DNA of 12,448 nt from RGIG5675 sp050943435 (lineage in GTDB: Bacteria; Bacillota; Clostridia; Oscillospirales; Ruminococcaceae), in assembly GCA_050943435.1 (NCBI GenBank), contig JBMNPE010000045.1:1-12448 (forward strand), read 5' to 3'. Below the pieces are notes generated by a model. That model did not search any database and was not told where the DNA came from. It saw only the letters and a program-made list of their open reading frames with translations. The first letter of the stretch is position 1; every line of letters starts with the position of its first letter. This document shows, piece after piece, positions 6,358 through 12,448 of the stretch. The position numbers and the translations under genes were made by a program.

Positions 6358-6975
6358 TCAATACCCGAGGTCCTCCCCTACGATGATCACTGATATCCTT
6401 CCCGGCGTCCTGCAGAAGGAAGTGATCACCCTGTGGCAGCACATCCTCTGGGGGCTTCTGCAGTCTGCACAGCTCCCGACTATGGCGCAGGGGGTCTTTA
6501 CACCGAGCCTCCTGCCGTTTTTGGGGGCTGCGACCGTTTTGACGCGGTTGACGGCATCCTCCAGGGTCGGAACCACCTTGTTCTTCCCGGCTATCACTAT
6601 CACATGCTCCGGACCGTAGCAGAGGGAGGAAACCCTGTTGCCCCTTCCGTCTACATTGTAGAGCTCCCCTTCTTCGGTGACGGCATTTGTGCTCATGAGG
6701 TAGTAGTCGCACGTGAAAGCCGACTTGTAGCTCCTCTCTTCCTCTTCAGGAGTCTCACCTGCAGCCCCGTGCGGGGCATAGTCGTAATTTCCCCTGAGGA
6801 ACCAGTCCATGATTCCGGTCTGCTTGAGTGTCTGGGAGCCCCCGTTGGCTATGGTGCTTCCTTCCGGCACCATGCCCTTTACAAGTTCAAGGGCCTCGGC
6901 GGAATTCTCGGCATAAAACGCCCCGAATCCGCGTCCCTTGAGGTTCTCTATGGTCTTTTCTATCTCGAGGGTCAT
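6358..6975 (-). CDS. LUD-domain (LutC/DUF162-like) protein
   Basis: This 205-residue protein carries a LUD domain, the fold of LutB/LutC in lactate utilisation and of many stand-alone proteins of unknown role. Recognisable parts are the VPEGSTIANGGSQTL loop (about 36-50), an STNAVTEEGELYNVDGRGNRVS segment (about 95-116), VIVIAGKNKVV, and the family's C-terminal cysteine motif CADCRSPQRMCC (169-180), ending in EDLGY. Cys 163, 169, 172 and 179 could hold a metal or Fe-S cluster, but I only see the pattern. No lutA or lutB lies nearby, so lactate oxidation is not supported by context; stand-alone LUD proteins are common in anaerobes. ATG 6975 has a GAGGAGG SD seven bases upstream that overlaps the end of the NYN gene. 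Function unknown. Confidence 0.88.
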   Translation of the reverse strand: MTLEIEKTIENLKGRGFGAFYAENSAEALELVKGMVPEGSTIANGGSQTLKQTGIMDWFLRGNYDYAPHGAAGETPEEEERSYKSAFTCDYYLMSTNAVTEEGELYNVDGRGNRVSSLCYGPEHVIVIAGKNKVVPTLEDAVNRVKTVAAPKNGRRLGVKTPCAIVGSCADCRSPQRMCCHRVITSFCRTPGRISVIIVGEDLGY

Positions 6976-6987
6976 ATCTGCGCCTCC

Positions 6988-7731
6988 TCACTTGTTGGCA
7001 ACGTATGTGATCGGGGCGAAATCCCCGACCGTCCTTGAATCAACCTTGAATTTTCCGCTGTCTATTATCAGCTGCTTGAGCTTGCTGTAGCCGTAGTTTC
7101 TTATGTCGTAGTCGGGGATCCTCTTCTGCAGGAGATTGGCTATCCTTCCGAGGTTCATCCATCCGTTTTCGTCCCCGCCTTCGTTTATTATCCTGTGGAT
7201 CACATCGACGAGCTTCTTGGCGTCGTCGCTCAGCGGCTTGGGCTTAGCAGATTTCTTCTTGTTCTCCTTAGGTGCGTCGTGTTCGGGAGTTGATGAGATG
7301 ACCTCGAGATATTTGAAGATTTCGCAGGAGGAGACAAAGGCCTTCGGGGTCTTCTTCTCCCCCATCCCTATGACGTACATCCCGGATTCCCTCAGCCTCG
7401 AAGCCAGCCTTGTGAAGTCGCTGTCCGAGCTCACTATGCAGAAGGCGTTGACATTGCCGGAGTACATTATGTCCATGGCGTCGATGATCAGCGCTGAATC
7501 GGAGGAATTCTTCCCCGTGGTATAGCTGTACTGCTGTATCGGTATTATCGAATAGTCCAGAAGGCACTTCTTCCACCCGTTCAGCCTTGTGCTGGTCCAG
7601 TCGCCGTAGCCGTGTTTGTATGTCACGGTGTACGGATAGTTGGTGAGCTCCTCAAAAATCGCACCGACGTAATCGGGGCTCACGTTCTCCGCATCGATCA
7701 GGACAGCCATCTTCTTGTCGTCATCAGCCAT
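6988..7731 (-). CDS. NYN-LOTUS (OST-HTH) protein, putative RNA-binding nuclease
   Basis: This 247-residue protein joins two RNA-linked domains. Residues 7-145 form a NYN domain, a PIN-like nuclease fold: LIDAENV (11-17), the SSDSALIIDAMDI helix (76-88) and SSDSDF (101-106), with candidate metal-binding acids D13, D78, D103 and D105 all intact. A lysine-rich linker (about 152-168) leads to a winged-helix LOTUS/OST-HTH domain (about 172-245), including WMNLGRIANLLQKRIPDYDIRNYGYSKLKQLI in two pieces of its helices. This layout is known from LabA/limkain-b1-like proteins, and LOTUS domains bind RNA, in some cases G-quadruplex RNA. RNA cleavage is inferred, not shown. ATG 7731 has an AGGAGG SD overlapping the upstream TAG, 12 bases from the GatD-like gene. 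Its place between wall-precursor and LUD genes gives no direct hint of a target. Confidence 0.9.
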   Translation of the reverse strand: MADDDKKMAVLIDAENVSPDYVGAIFEELTNYPYTVTYKHGYGDWTSTRLNGWKKCLLDYSIIPIQQYSYTTGKNSSDSALIIDAMDIMYSGNVNAFCIVSSDSDFTRLASRLRESGMYVIGMGEKKTPKAFVSSCEIFKYLEVISSTPEHDAPKENKKKSAKPKPLSDDAKKLVDVIHRIINEGGDENGWMNLGRIANLLQKRIPDYDIRNYGYSKLKQLIIDSGKFKVDSRTVGDFAPITYVANK

Positions 7732-7743
7732 TACTCTGTCCTC

Positions 7744-8463
7744 CTATTTTGCTCCTGCAGAACGTCTCAGCACCGAGAGCACATTTTCGTATCCGCTTCT
7801 GCAGTACTTTCTCCATTCAGTTTCAGCCTGGGGCTTCTTTCCTGTGATCATCGCGGCAGCGGCATCCAGCAGGGCCGGATTTCGCCACAGGACGGGCCCC
7901 TGAAGTTCGGTGAGCATAAGGCTGCCGCTCCTGAGCCCCTCGGAATCTGAGCCGAGGATCCTTTCAGAGCAGGACTTCACGTGGAACATCGGCTCCCCGG
8001 ACACCGAATATGTGGACGACGTGTTGATCACCCCGATTACCGGCTCGCTGCACAGCTCTGTTTCCATTATGAATTCGCTGTATCTGCGCTTTCCGTCGTA
8101 AATGCATTTTCCGGGCATCAGCCCGAGGCCCGCGTGCTCTTTTCCGTCCGCATCCACTATAGTCTCGAGGGCCATCCCGTAGGAAGTCCCTGTCATGAGG
8201 ACAGGCTTCCCTGAGTCCACTGCCTTTCTGATCCCTTCTGCAAGATCTCCTGCATCACCGAGTGCGGCAATGGTGCTGTTTTCGGTGCCGCATCCGCACA
8301 GAACCGCATCGCAGGACCCTATGTCCCCGTGGTCCCCGGCAGTATATTTCACAATCTCGCACTCATATCCTTCTTCTTCCAGGACTTTCTCAAGTACCAG
8401 CACGTCGGCGCGTCCGCCGTACATGTTGAGAAGATCGCCGTAAAGCCATCCGATCCTGATCAT
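7744..8463 (-). CDS. GatD-like (CobB/CobQ-type) amidotransferase subunit lacking catalytic Cys and His
   Basis: This 239-residue class I amidotransferase-like protein is the expected partner of the MurT encoded just upstream. In Staphylococcus aureus, GatD releases ammonia from glutamine, and MurT uses it to amidate the D-Glu of lipid II. The fold is recognisable: WLYGDLLNMYG (6-16), a G-rich CGCGTE loop (56-61), DADGKEHAGLG (104-114) and LQGPVLWRNP (187-196). The nucleophile region of GatD, CGGYQ, aligns without gaps to GTSYG (92-96), so the catalytic Cys (C94 in S. aureus) is Gly92. The catalytic His of LHGP (H189) is Gln188. Glutaminase activity is therefore unlikely. The ATG at 8463 overlaps the murT TGA (ATGA) and has AGGAAGGAGG (8471-8480) seven bases before it. 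The rest of the frame is intact, so it is not a pseudogene. Possible roles are a structural or regulatory subunit. Confidence 0.82.
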   Translation of the reverse strand: MIRIGWLYGDLLNMYGGRADVLVLEKVLEEEGYECEIVKYTAGDHGDIGSCDAVLCGCGTENSTIAALGDAGDLAEGIRKAVDSGKPVLMTGTSYGMALETIVDADGKEHAGLGLMPGKCIYDGKRRYSEFIMETELCSEPVIGVINTSSTYSVSGEPMFHVKSCSERILGSDSEGLRSGSLMLTELQGPVLWRNPALLDAAAAMITGKKPQAETEWRKYCRSGYENVLSVLRRSAGAK

Positions 8464-9794
8464 GCGGACGCCTCCTTCCTGCACAGGGCATCGAACTTCG
8501 GGGCATCGGTGAAGCAGGTTGTCACATATACCCTGCCCTCCGCATTGTTCCTGATGTCATTCATCATGTCCGGCAGGCTGGTGTCGACAATGATCTTTCC
8601 ATTGTCCACTCCTGAGAGCAGTGCGGTGCTCGCGAGGTCATTGGCAAATCTTCCGGCAAGTATGACCTTCTTCACGTTTTCCCTCCTGAAGAACCCGAAA
8701 TCGAGGTCCCACAGCCATGACATGTCGTTTGCAGTATATTTGCGCGACAGCTGGTCTACTATGACCACGACGGTGACATCCCCGCCGGCCGGGTCCGTAA
8801 TGGACTCGAAAGTGGCATTGTAGGCGATGGAATTCTCGTGCTTGCACAGCATGAAGGTCACATCCCTGGAGCCGACCCTGTATTTTCTTATCCTCCTGAG
8901 CTTCTTGTTCTCAAGCTGGATGTCGTTGAGGTATCCCGCTGCCTTCTCTGGATCGATTCCGAGCACTTCCACCCCTGCGGTGAAAGCCGCGGCGATGTTT
9001 TCGGCAAACATGACGTTGAGGGCCTCAGGCTTTACGGAATACCTGCCGTCCAGTACGAAGCTCCCGTCTGAGATTCCTGTGACAGCATGGTCCGGTGCAG
9101 GCCTTGAAAACCCGCATCCCGTGCACCTGAACGACCCGAGGTGGCTCTGTATCCTGTACTCGTATTTCATGCGGGAATGGCATATCGGGCAGAAAGCCCC
9201 GTCGTCATAGGCGTGTCCGGTCCCGGGTTCCTCGCAGAACGCCCATTTTTCCACCCCGAACCACTTTACGTCCTTCCTGCCCTCCGCCAGCGAGGCAGAC
9301 ATCGGGTCGTCCGCGTTGAGGATGAGCATGGAGGATTCAGGAAGGCCCTTCATGAGCTCCTTTTTTACGAATTCCGGATGGCCGTTCCTTGTCATCTGGT
9401 CCCTGAACAGGTTGTTGACCACAATGGCATCCAGGGAGAACTGCTTAAAAGTGTACTGGCAGAACCTCTCGTCGCTTTCGAGAACTGCAGCATCGGCATC
9501 TACCCTGTTACCCCTGCAGGACGACAGCAGGGCTGTAGCGACGCCCTGTATCTGGTTGGACCCCTCCGAATTGCACACGACCTTCATGCCGGCCTTTTCG
9601 GCAAGCTTCCTTATGAGTTCGGTCGTGCTCGTCTTGCCGTTGGATCCTGTGACGGCTATTACCTTCTCCGGCAGCTGTATCCTGGAGAGGGCATGCGGGG
9701 ACAGCTTAAGCGAAACGGCCCCGGGCAGGGAGCTGCCGCGTCCCACAGCCGAAAGCACGGCTTTGGAGGCCTTACAGACAAATACTGAAAACAA
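8460..9794 (-). CDS. murT: MurT-like Mur-ligase-family protein
   Basis: This 444-residue Mur-ligase relative matches MurT, the synthetase subunit of the lipid II D-Glu amidation complex. The GSSLPGAVSLKLSP opening (20-33) and the P-loop GSNGKTSTT (50-58) are family-typical. LESDER (105-110), NNLFRDQMTRNG (127-138) and NADDP (160-164) follow. The MurT-specific zinc ribbon is intact, CPIC at 202-205 and CTGC at 224-227. The C-terminal domain (from about 300) diverges from what I remember of MurT: the KNPxG-like segment reads KHENSIA (318-324), and only DMSWLWD (357-363) keeps the SW[IL]WD motif. The start is TTG at 9794, with AGAGGG (9804-9809) nine bases upstream and a promoter about 95 bases upstream. 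First gene of the operon, overlapping the GatD-like gene by 4 bases. Mur ligase family membership is certain; classical lipid II amidation is doubtful given the GatD partner. Confidence 0.88.
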   Translation of the reverse strand: MFSVFVCKASKAVLSAVGRGSSLPGAVSLKLSPHALSRIQLPEKVIAVTGSNGKTSTTELIRKLAEKAGMKVVCNSEGSNQIQGVATALLSSCRGNRVDADAAVLESDERFCQYTFKQFSLDAIVVNNLFRDQMTRNGHPEFVKKELMKGLPESSMLILNADDPMSASLAEGRKDVKWFGVEKWAFCEEPGTGHAYDDGAFCPICHSRMKYEYRIQSHLGSFRCTGCGFSRPAPDHAVTGISDGSFVLDGRYSVKPEALNVMFAENIAAAFTAGVEVLGIDPEKAAGYLNDIQLENKKLRRIRKYRVGSRDVTFMLCKHENSIAYNATFESITDPAGGDVTVVVIVDQLSRKYTANDMSWLWDLDFGFFRRENVKKVILAGRFANDLASTALLSGVDNGKIIVDTSLPDMMNDIRNNAEGRVYVTTCFTDAPKFDALCRKEASA

Positions 9795-9889
9795 GTTTTA
9801 TTTCCCTCTAATCTCTGCACACAAATAGCTGAATGCCGGGCTGCCTGCTCAGGAATTCCCTCCTGCCGCAAAACAGCTCCGCAACGTTA

Positions 9890-9918
9890 AATATAACAAA
9901 ACAGAGTGCCTTATTCAA
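9890..9918 (-). promoter_or_regulatory. Putative sigma-A promoter of the murT operon
   Basis: On the - strand TTGAAT (9918-9913) and TATATT (9895-9890) are separated by exactly 17 bases in an AT-rich patch. Transcription would start near 9883, leaving a leader of about 88 bases before the TTG start of murT. No other good promoter is seen in the following six genes. Confidence 0.7.
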
Positions 9919-9945
9919 TCCGCAGAGGACGGCTTAAATGCACGC

Positions 9946-9976
9946 AGATGCCCTGCATGAGGCCATTCCGGCATCT
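9946..9976. repeat. Inverted repeat in the divergent intergenic region
   Basis: AGATGCC (9946-9952) and GGCATCT (9970-9976) are perfect inverted arms around 17 bases, lying 28 bases upstream of the murT -35 and about 55 bases upstream of the + strand -10. It has no T-run and lies outside both predicted transcripts, so it could be an operator shared by the two divergent units. It may also be chance. Confidence 0.35.
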
Positions 9977-10030
9977 TTGACACAGGGTTCCGGATCGGAC
10001 CTTCGGGCCGGGGTTTAACCGTGCCCGTTA

Positions 10031-10039
10031 TGCTATAAT
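10031..10039 (+). promoter_or_regulatory. Extended -10 promoter of the SRPBCC membrane-protein gene
   Basis: TGCTATAAT is a perfect extended -10 element (TGn plus TATAAT). No good -35 lies at the right distance, which extended -10 promoters can tolerate. Transcription would begin near 10046, giving a leader of about 33 bases with GGAGG at 10069-10073. Confidence 0.65.
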
Positions 10040-10068
10040 GTTTGTACTTATTCATTGTGTGCCTTTTC

Positions 10069-10073
10069 GGAGG
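10069..10073 (+). promoter_or_regulatory. Ribosome binding site deciding a TTG start
   Basis: GGAGG lies 5 bases before the TTG at 10079. It favours this start over the in-frame TTG at 10055, which has no SD and falls only about 9 bases after the predicted transcription start. Confidence 0.75.
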
Positions 10074-10078
10074 ATACG

Positions 10079-11731
10079 TTGAGAGAAATCCTTCAACAAG
10101 TCGTTCAGTCATCCGATTTCAGATGCGGGAGCAGGATCGTGTGGGGAGTCCTCACCGATTTTTCCACATATGGCGAATGGTATGGATGGCCGGAGCACGC
10201 GACTCCTATGCCCCGCACCGGGGAGACCGAGCTCAGGATCGGTTCCAGGCTCAGGTTCCATCACTTTGCCTCTACAAAGGTAGTGACGGAGCTCGTCCCC
10301 GAGTCAAGGCTCACCATCTCGGATGAGATGGTGGAGGAGGATTTCCTCCTGGAAGACAGCCCGGTGGGCTGCCGCCTCACAATAACCATCTCCCTTCTAA
10401 GCGAAAGGTCTCCGATAGCTGACAAGCTCAACGCAAACGCCCTCGAAATGCTGAGGGGCATAAAAAGCATAGCCTACTCGAGGGAAGCCTCGGAAAAGAA
10501 ATCCGGACAGAAGAAGAAAAAGGGCTCTGCGCTCGGAAAGCTGTTCAGGAAGATAATCAGGACGGGGCCTGCAGATGATTCCGCAGGCGAGCACAGCGAC
10601 ATCATATCGGTTGAACCCGGAAGGCTGATCATAGGGGCCGTATGCCTCATATTCCTGTTTGCCGAATGTGCAGCAGTATCCGGCATCAGCATGCCGGACG
10701 AGATACCCTCTTCCGGGGTTTCGCCATATGAGAGCCCGAAGATAGAACCGTCATACATATCGGAGATAGAGTTCGACTGGAGCAAAGACAGGCTTGAGAC
10801 CGAGCTCGACTGCATAGGCACGTATTCCGAGATAATCGGGGAATACATCTACGAATCCAGCGGGACTGACGGAGGATCCGGGGTCTTGTATGTTTCATAC
10901 GACTCGTACGGGTACGTCAGGAGATATGCCTATGTGGACCAGGAAATATCCCAGGAGGATTTTTCTTCCGGGATCCAGTCCCTCGACGGGCTAAGCTCAG
11001 GCATGAGCGTGGAGGAAGTGGCAGGGCTCGTCGGCGAGGAGCCGAGCGGATACGTCATAAACCGCAGCGGGGCCAAGACCATCTTTTTCGGCTTCCTTTC
11101 TTCGGATGCAGGGACAATATTCAGCCCTTCCCTTCACGCAGAGCTCAATGTGAATCTCAACTCCACCTCGGGATATGCGGGCTACCAGTACTTCTGGAAA
11201 TACGGTTCCGACAACCCCCTCACCGAAATGCCCGGCGCCGCAAAAGCCCAGGAGAATTCACAGAGCGAGTACCTCAACGACAGATATGCATTCGAAAAGG
11301 TATTCATACTCTACGGCCTCGATCCATCACAGTGCTCCGTACTGCTCGGGGCAGGCGCAGAGACAAGGGAAGACGAGATGGAATACCAGGTTTCAAATCC
11401 GTCCGGGACGGAGGATTATCCGAGATACGAATATGACATCCTCTTCCGTGGGGGAACAGCTGACACAATACTGTTCACGAACACCAAGCTTGCCACAAAT
11501 GAACACGACGTCACAAGCGGCATCGACGCAGAAGCGCTCAGTTCGTGCACCTCTCTCGGGGAAGCGGAAAATGTCCTCGGCATACTTCCTTCCAGGGTTG
11601 CATGCGATGCTGACCGGGCAATCCTCTACTACGGAACCGTTTTGGAAGACGGACAGTATCCTCTCAGCATATCTATTTCAAGAGAAACTCTCGGGATATT
11701 GGAAATCAACTATTCAGAAAGCGATCAGTAA
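10079..11731 (+). CDS. Single-pass membrane protein: SRPBCC-like domain, TM helix, BamE/BLIP-like outer repeats
   Basis: I do not know a named family for this 550-residue protein. Residues 1-130 look like an SRPBCC/START-type ligand-binding domain (IVWGVLTDFSTYGEWYGW at 20-37, then alternating strands and a last helix at 110-135). A lysine-rich stretch (137-161) precedes one hydrophobic helix (about 182-203), so the N-terminal half should be cytosolic and residues 204-550 outside the membrane. There is no signal peptide. The outer part seems to contain about four diverged units (about 235-290, 301-375, 401-470 and 483-548), each a helix ending in an IG or LG turn followed by aromatic strands. 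The second has GMSVEEVAGLVGE, much like BamE/SmpA and BLIP-like domains. The start is TTG 10079 by its SD. The domain calls rest on pattern reading, not a profile search. Confidence 0.7.
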   Translation: MREILQQVVQSSDFRCGSRIVWGVLTDFSTYGEWYGWPEHATPMPRTGETELRIGSRLRFHHFASTKVVTELVPESRLTISDEMVEEDFLLEDSPVGCRLTITISLLSERSPIADKLNANALEMLRGIKSIAYSREASEKKSGQKKKKGSALGKLFRKIIRTGPADDSAGEHSDIISVEPGRLIIGAVCLIFLFAECAAVSGISMPDEIPSSGVSPYESPKIEPSYISEIEFDWSKDRLETELDCIGTYSEIIGEYIYESSGTDGGSGVLYVSYDSYGYVRRYAYVDQEISQEDFSSGIQSLDGLSSGMSVEEVAGLVGEEPSGYVINRSGAKTIFFGFLSSDAGTIFSPSLHAELNVNLNSTSGYAGYQYFWKYGSDNPLTEMPGAAKAQENSQSEYLNDRYAFEKVFILYGLDPSQCSVLLGAGAETREDEMEYQVSNPSGTEDYPRYEYDILFRGGTADTILFTNTKLATNEHDVTSGIDAEALSSCTSLGEAENVLGILPSRVACDADRAILYYGTVLEDGQYPLSISISRETLGILEINYSESDQ

Positions 11732-11739
11732 CCATATAA

Positions 11740-12448
11740 ATGTCCTATCCAAAAACACTGGAGAGAATTGAATATTACAGACAGGACATAGATGCCGTAT
11801 GGGCGAGAATGTCCACAATAAAGAGGCTGCTGGCCCTGATGCCTGATGTCACGGCAGTTTCCGACTCCGGCGAGAGCGGAGTCCTCTCATACAGGGGCTC
11901 CGAGTATACTTGTGAGATAACCAGGTACAACATCAGGCTCAAAGGCAGGGTCGCGGCCGGGTTAAGGCTTTCCAGGGCAGGGAGCGGCTGCATGGTCCAC
12001 ATCGCAGTGGTGGATTTTGACGGGTCAAGCCTTCCTGCCGCGGGCCATGCGGCGGATGTGTTCGTCATCAACCTGGACAGCTCGATGAGGATGAACCAGT
12101 GCATCCAGGTTCCCGCAGAGAGCTCTGATTCAGCCCTGGCAGAAGCCTCTGGAGCCTCCTCCATGGAATCCGGTTCCAAGGGTAAAATTTCACGGCCAAA
12201 AGCGGATGCAGCAGGCACCGCAGAAGCCGGGGCAGGCCCTTCTGCCAGGAAGAAAGTGGAGCACCGTTCACATGCGGATGAGACGGTGCCTGTCAGCAGG
12301 GACAGGAAGCGCCGGAAAAATGTGCCGGTCTTCATACTGATAATACTTATAGCGGCAGTTGTGGGCGTCTACTGGGGGATTTTCTCTTCACTCTCAGGTC
12401 CGAAGTCCTCCTCGAGCTATTCCCAAGGAGCAGACCTTGACCTCGCCG
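11740..12448 (+). CDS. Single-pass membrane protein with cytosolic N-terminal domain, 3' end outside the window
   Basis: An open frame runs from ATG 11740 to the window end (236 codons, no stop), beginning 8 bases after the stop of the previous gene. Residues 1-115 form a globular domain; its opening (DIDAVWARMSTIKRLLALMPD, in two parts 16-22 and 23-36) has the same VW-x2-(L/M)-(S/T) pattern as the SRPBCC-like domain upstream, so it may be a distant relative. Residues 116-185 are a disordered S/A/G/K-rich linker. RDRKRRK (187-193) then precedes one transmembrane helix (about 195-215), predicting an outside C-terminus, of which only about 20 Ser-rich residues are visible. No clear SD precedes the ATG, and an in-frame TAA lies directly before it, so translation probably depends on coupling with the upstream gene. 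Function unknown. Confidence 0.75.
   Translation, partial: MSYPKTLERIEYYRQDIDAVWARMSTIKRLLALMPDVTAVSDSGESGVLSYRGSEYTCEITRYNIRLKGRVAAGLRLSRAGSGCMVHIAVVDFDGSSLPAAGHAADVFVINLDSSMRMNQCIQVPAESSDSALAEASGASSMESGSKGKISRPKADAAGTAEAGAGPSARKKVEHRSHADETVPVSRDRKRRKNVPVFILIILIAAVVGVYWGIFSSLSGPKSSSSYSQGADLDLA

Noticed and set aside
7744..8463. GatD-like gene as a pseudogene
   Set aside because: No frameshift or stop, good SD, normal length and conserved surrounding motifs; only the catalytic positions are changed.
8464..8484. Longer GatD-like start at 8484
   Set aside because: The extra residues encode the SD region itself; ATG 8463 has AGGAAGGAGG at ideal distance and overlaps the murT stop.
9977..9982. 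TTGACA as a -35 for the + strand gene
   Set aside because: The TATAAT at 10034 is about 51 bases away and no -10 lies at 16-18 bases, so the hexamer is probably chance.
9985..10020. GC-rich hairpin potential with a UUCG-like loop (CCTTCGGG)
   Set aside because: The stem has an internal A-G mismatch, has no T-run, and lies upstream of the + strand start and outside the murT transcript; no riboswitch or tRNA pattern fits.
11775..12335. 186-residue open frame on the - strand
   Set aside because: It lies wholly opposite the + strand frame from 11740, which is open to the window end, starts just after the previous gene and encodes a basic-flanked transmembrane helix. The - strand product shows no recognisable family.
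1..12448. CRISPR arrays, tRNA/rRNA genes, insertion sequences, phage genes
   Set aside because: No regularly spaced repeats, no T-arm or cloverleaf pattern, no transposase or integrase motifs and no terminal inverted repeats were seen on either strand.

Overview
The window comes from a Gram-positive-type bacterium, most likely a fairly GC-rich member of the Bacillota (class Clostridia is my best guess). The evidence is gene content and order: a yaaQ/darA - holB - ricT/yaaT - tRNA methyltransferase - rsmI cluster, which is characteristic of that phylum, plus MurT/GatD-type genes and TTG starts with strong Shine-Dalgarno (SD) sequences. Arginine is written mostly as AGG and isoleucine often as ATA despite the high GC. 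I do not claim a family or genus.

Region 1 (1-4495, + strand) is housekeeping. It holds the 3' part of a DarA-like cyclic-di-AMP receptor, holB (delta' of the clamp loader), ricT (PSP1 domain), a 2[4Fe-4S] ferredoxin with its own promoter and a strong terminator, then a tightly overlapping trio: YabB/TrmN6-type methyltransferase, rsmI and a YfcE/MJ0936-type phosphodiesterase. Compared with the Bacillus subtilis order, yaaR, yabA and yazA are absent, and a ferredoxin lies between ricT and the methyltransferase. A hairpin at 4516-4537 separates this block from the convergent operon that follows.

Region 2 (4568-9918, - strand) reads as one six-gene operon. It has a good sigma-A-type promoter at 9913-9918/9890-9895 and gaps of -4 to 30 bases. 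The order is murT, a GatD-like protein, a NYN-LOTUS RNA-nuclease-like protein, a LUD-domain protein, a family 2 glycosyltransferase and rmlD (dTDP-rhamnose synthesis). The first two and last two genes point to the cell wall or surface polysaccharide. The GatD-like subunit has lost both catalytic residues of the GatD glutaminase (Cys to Gly, His to Gln), and the C-terminal domain of its MurT partner is also divergent. This is the most interesting signal in the window: a MurT-GatD-like pair that probably does not amidate lipid II by the known mechanism.

Region 3 (10031 to the end, + strand) is divergent from the murT operon. It contains two adjacent single-pass membrane proteins of similar layout: an N-terminal cytosolic domain (SRPBCC/START-like in the first, probably related in the second), a basic linker, one transmembrane helix and an outer domain. 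The outer part of the first appears to consist of about four diverged BamE/BLIP-like repeats. The second gene runs off the window. I do not know a described system with this architecture.
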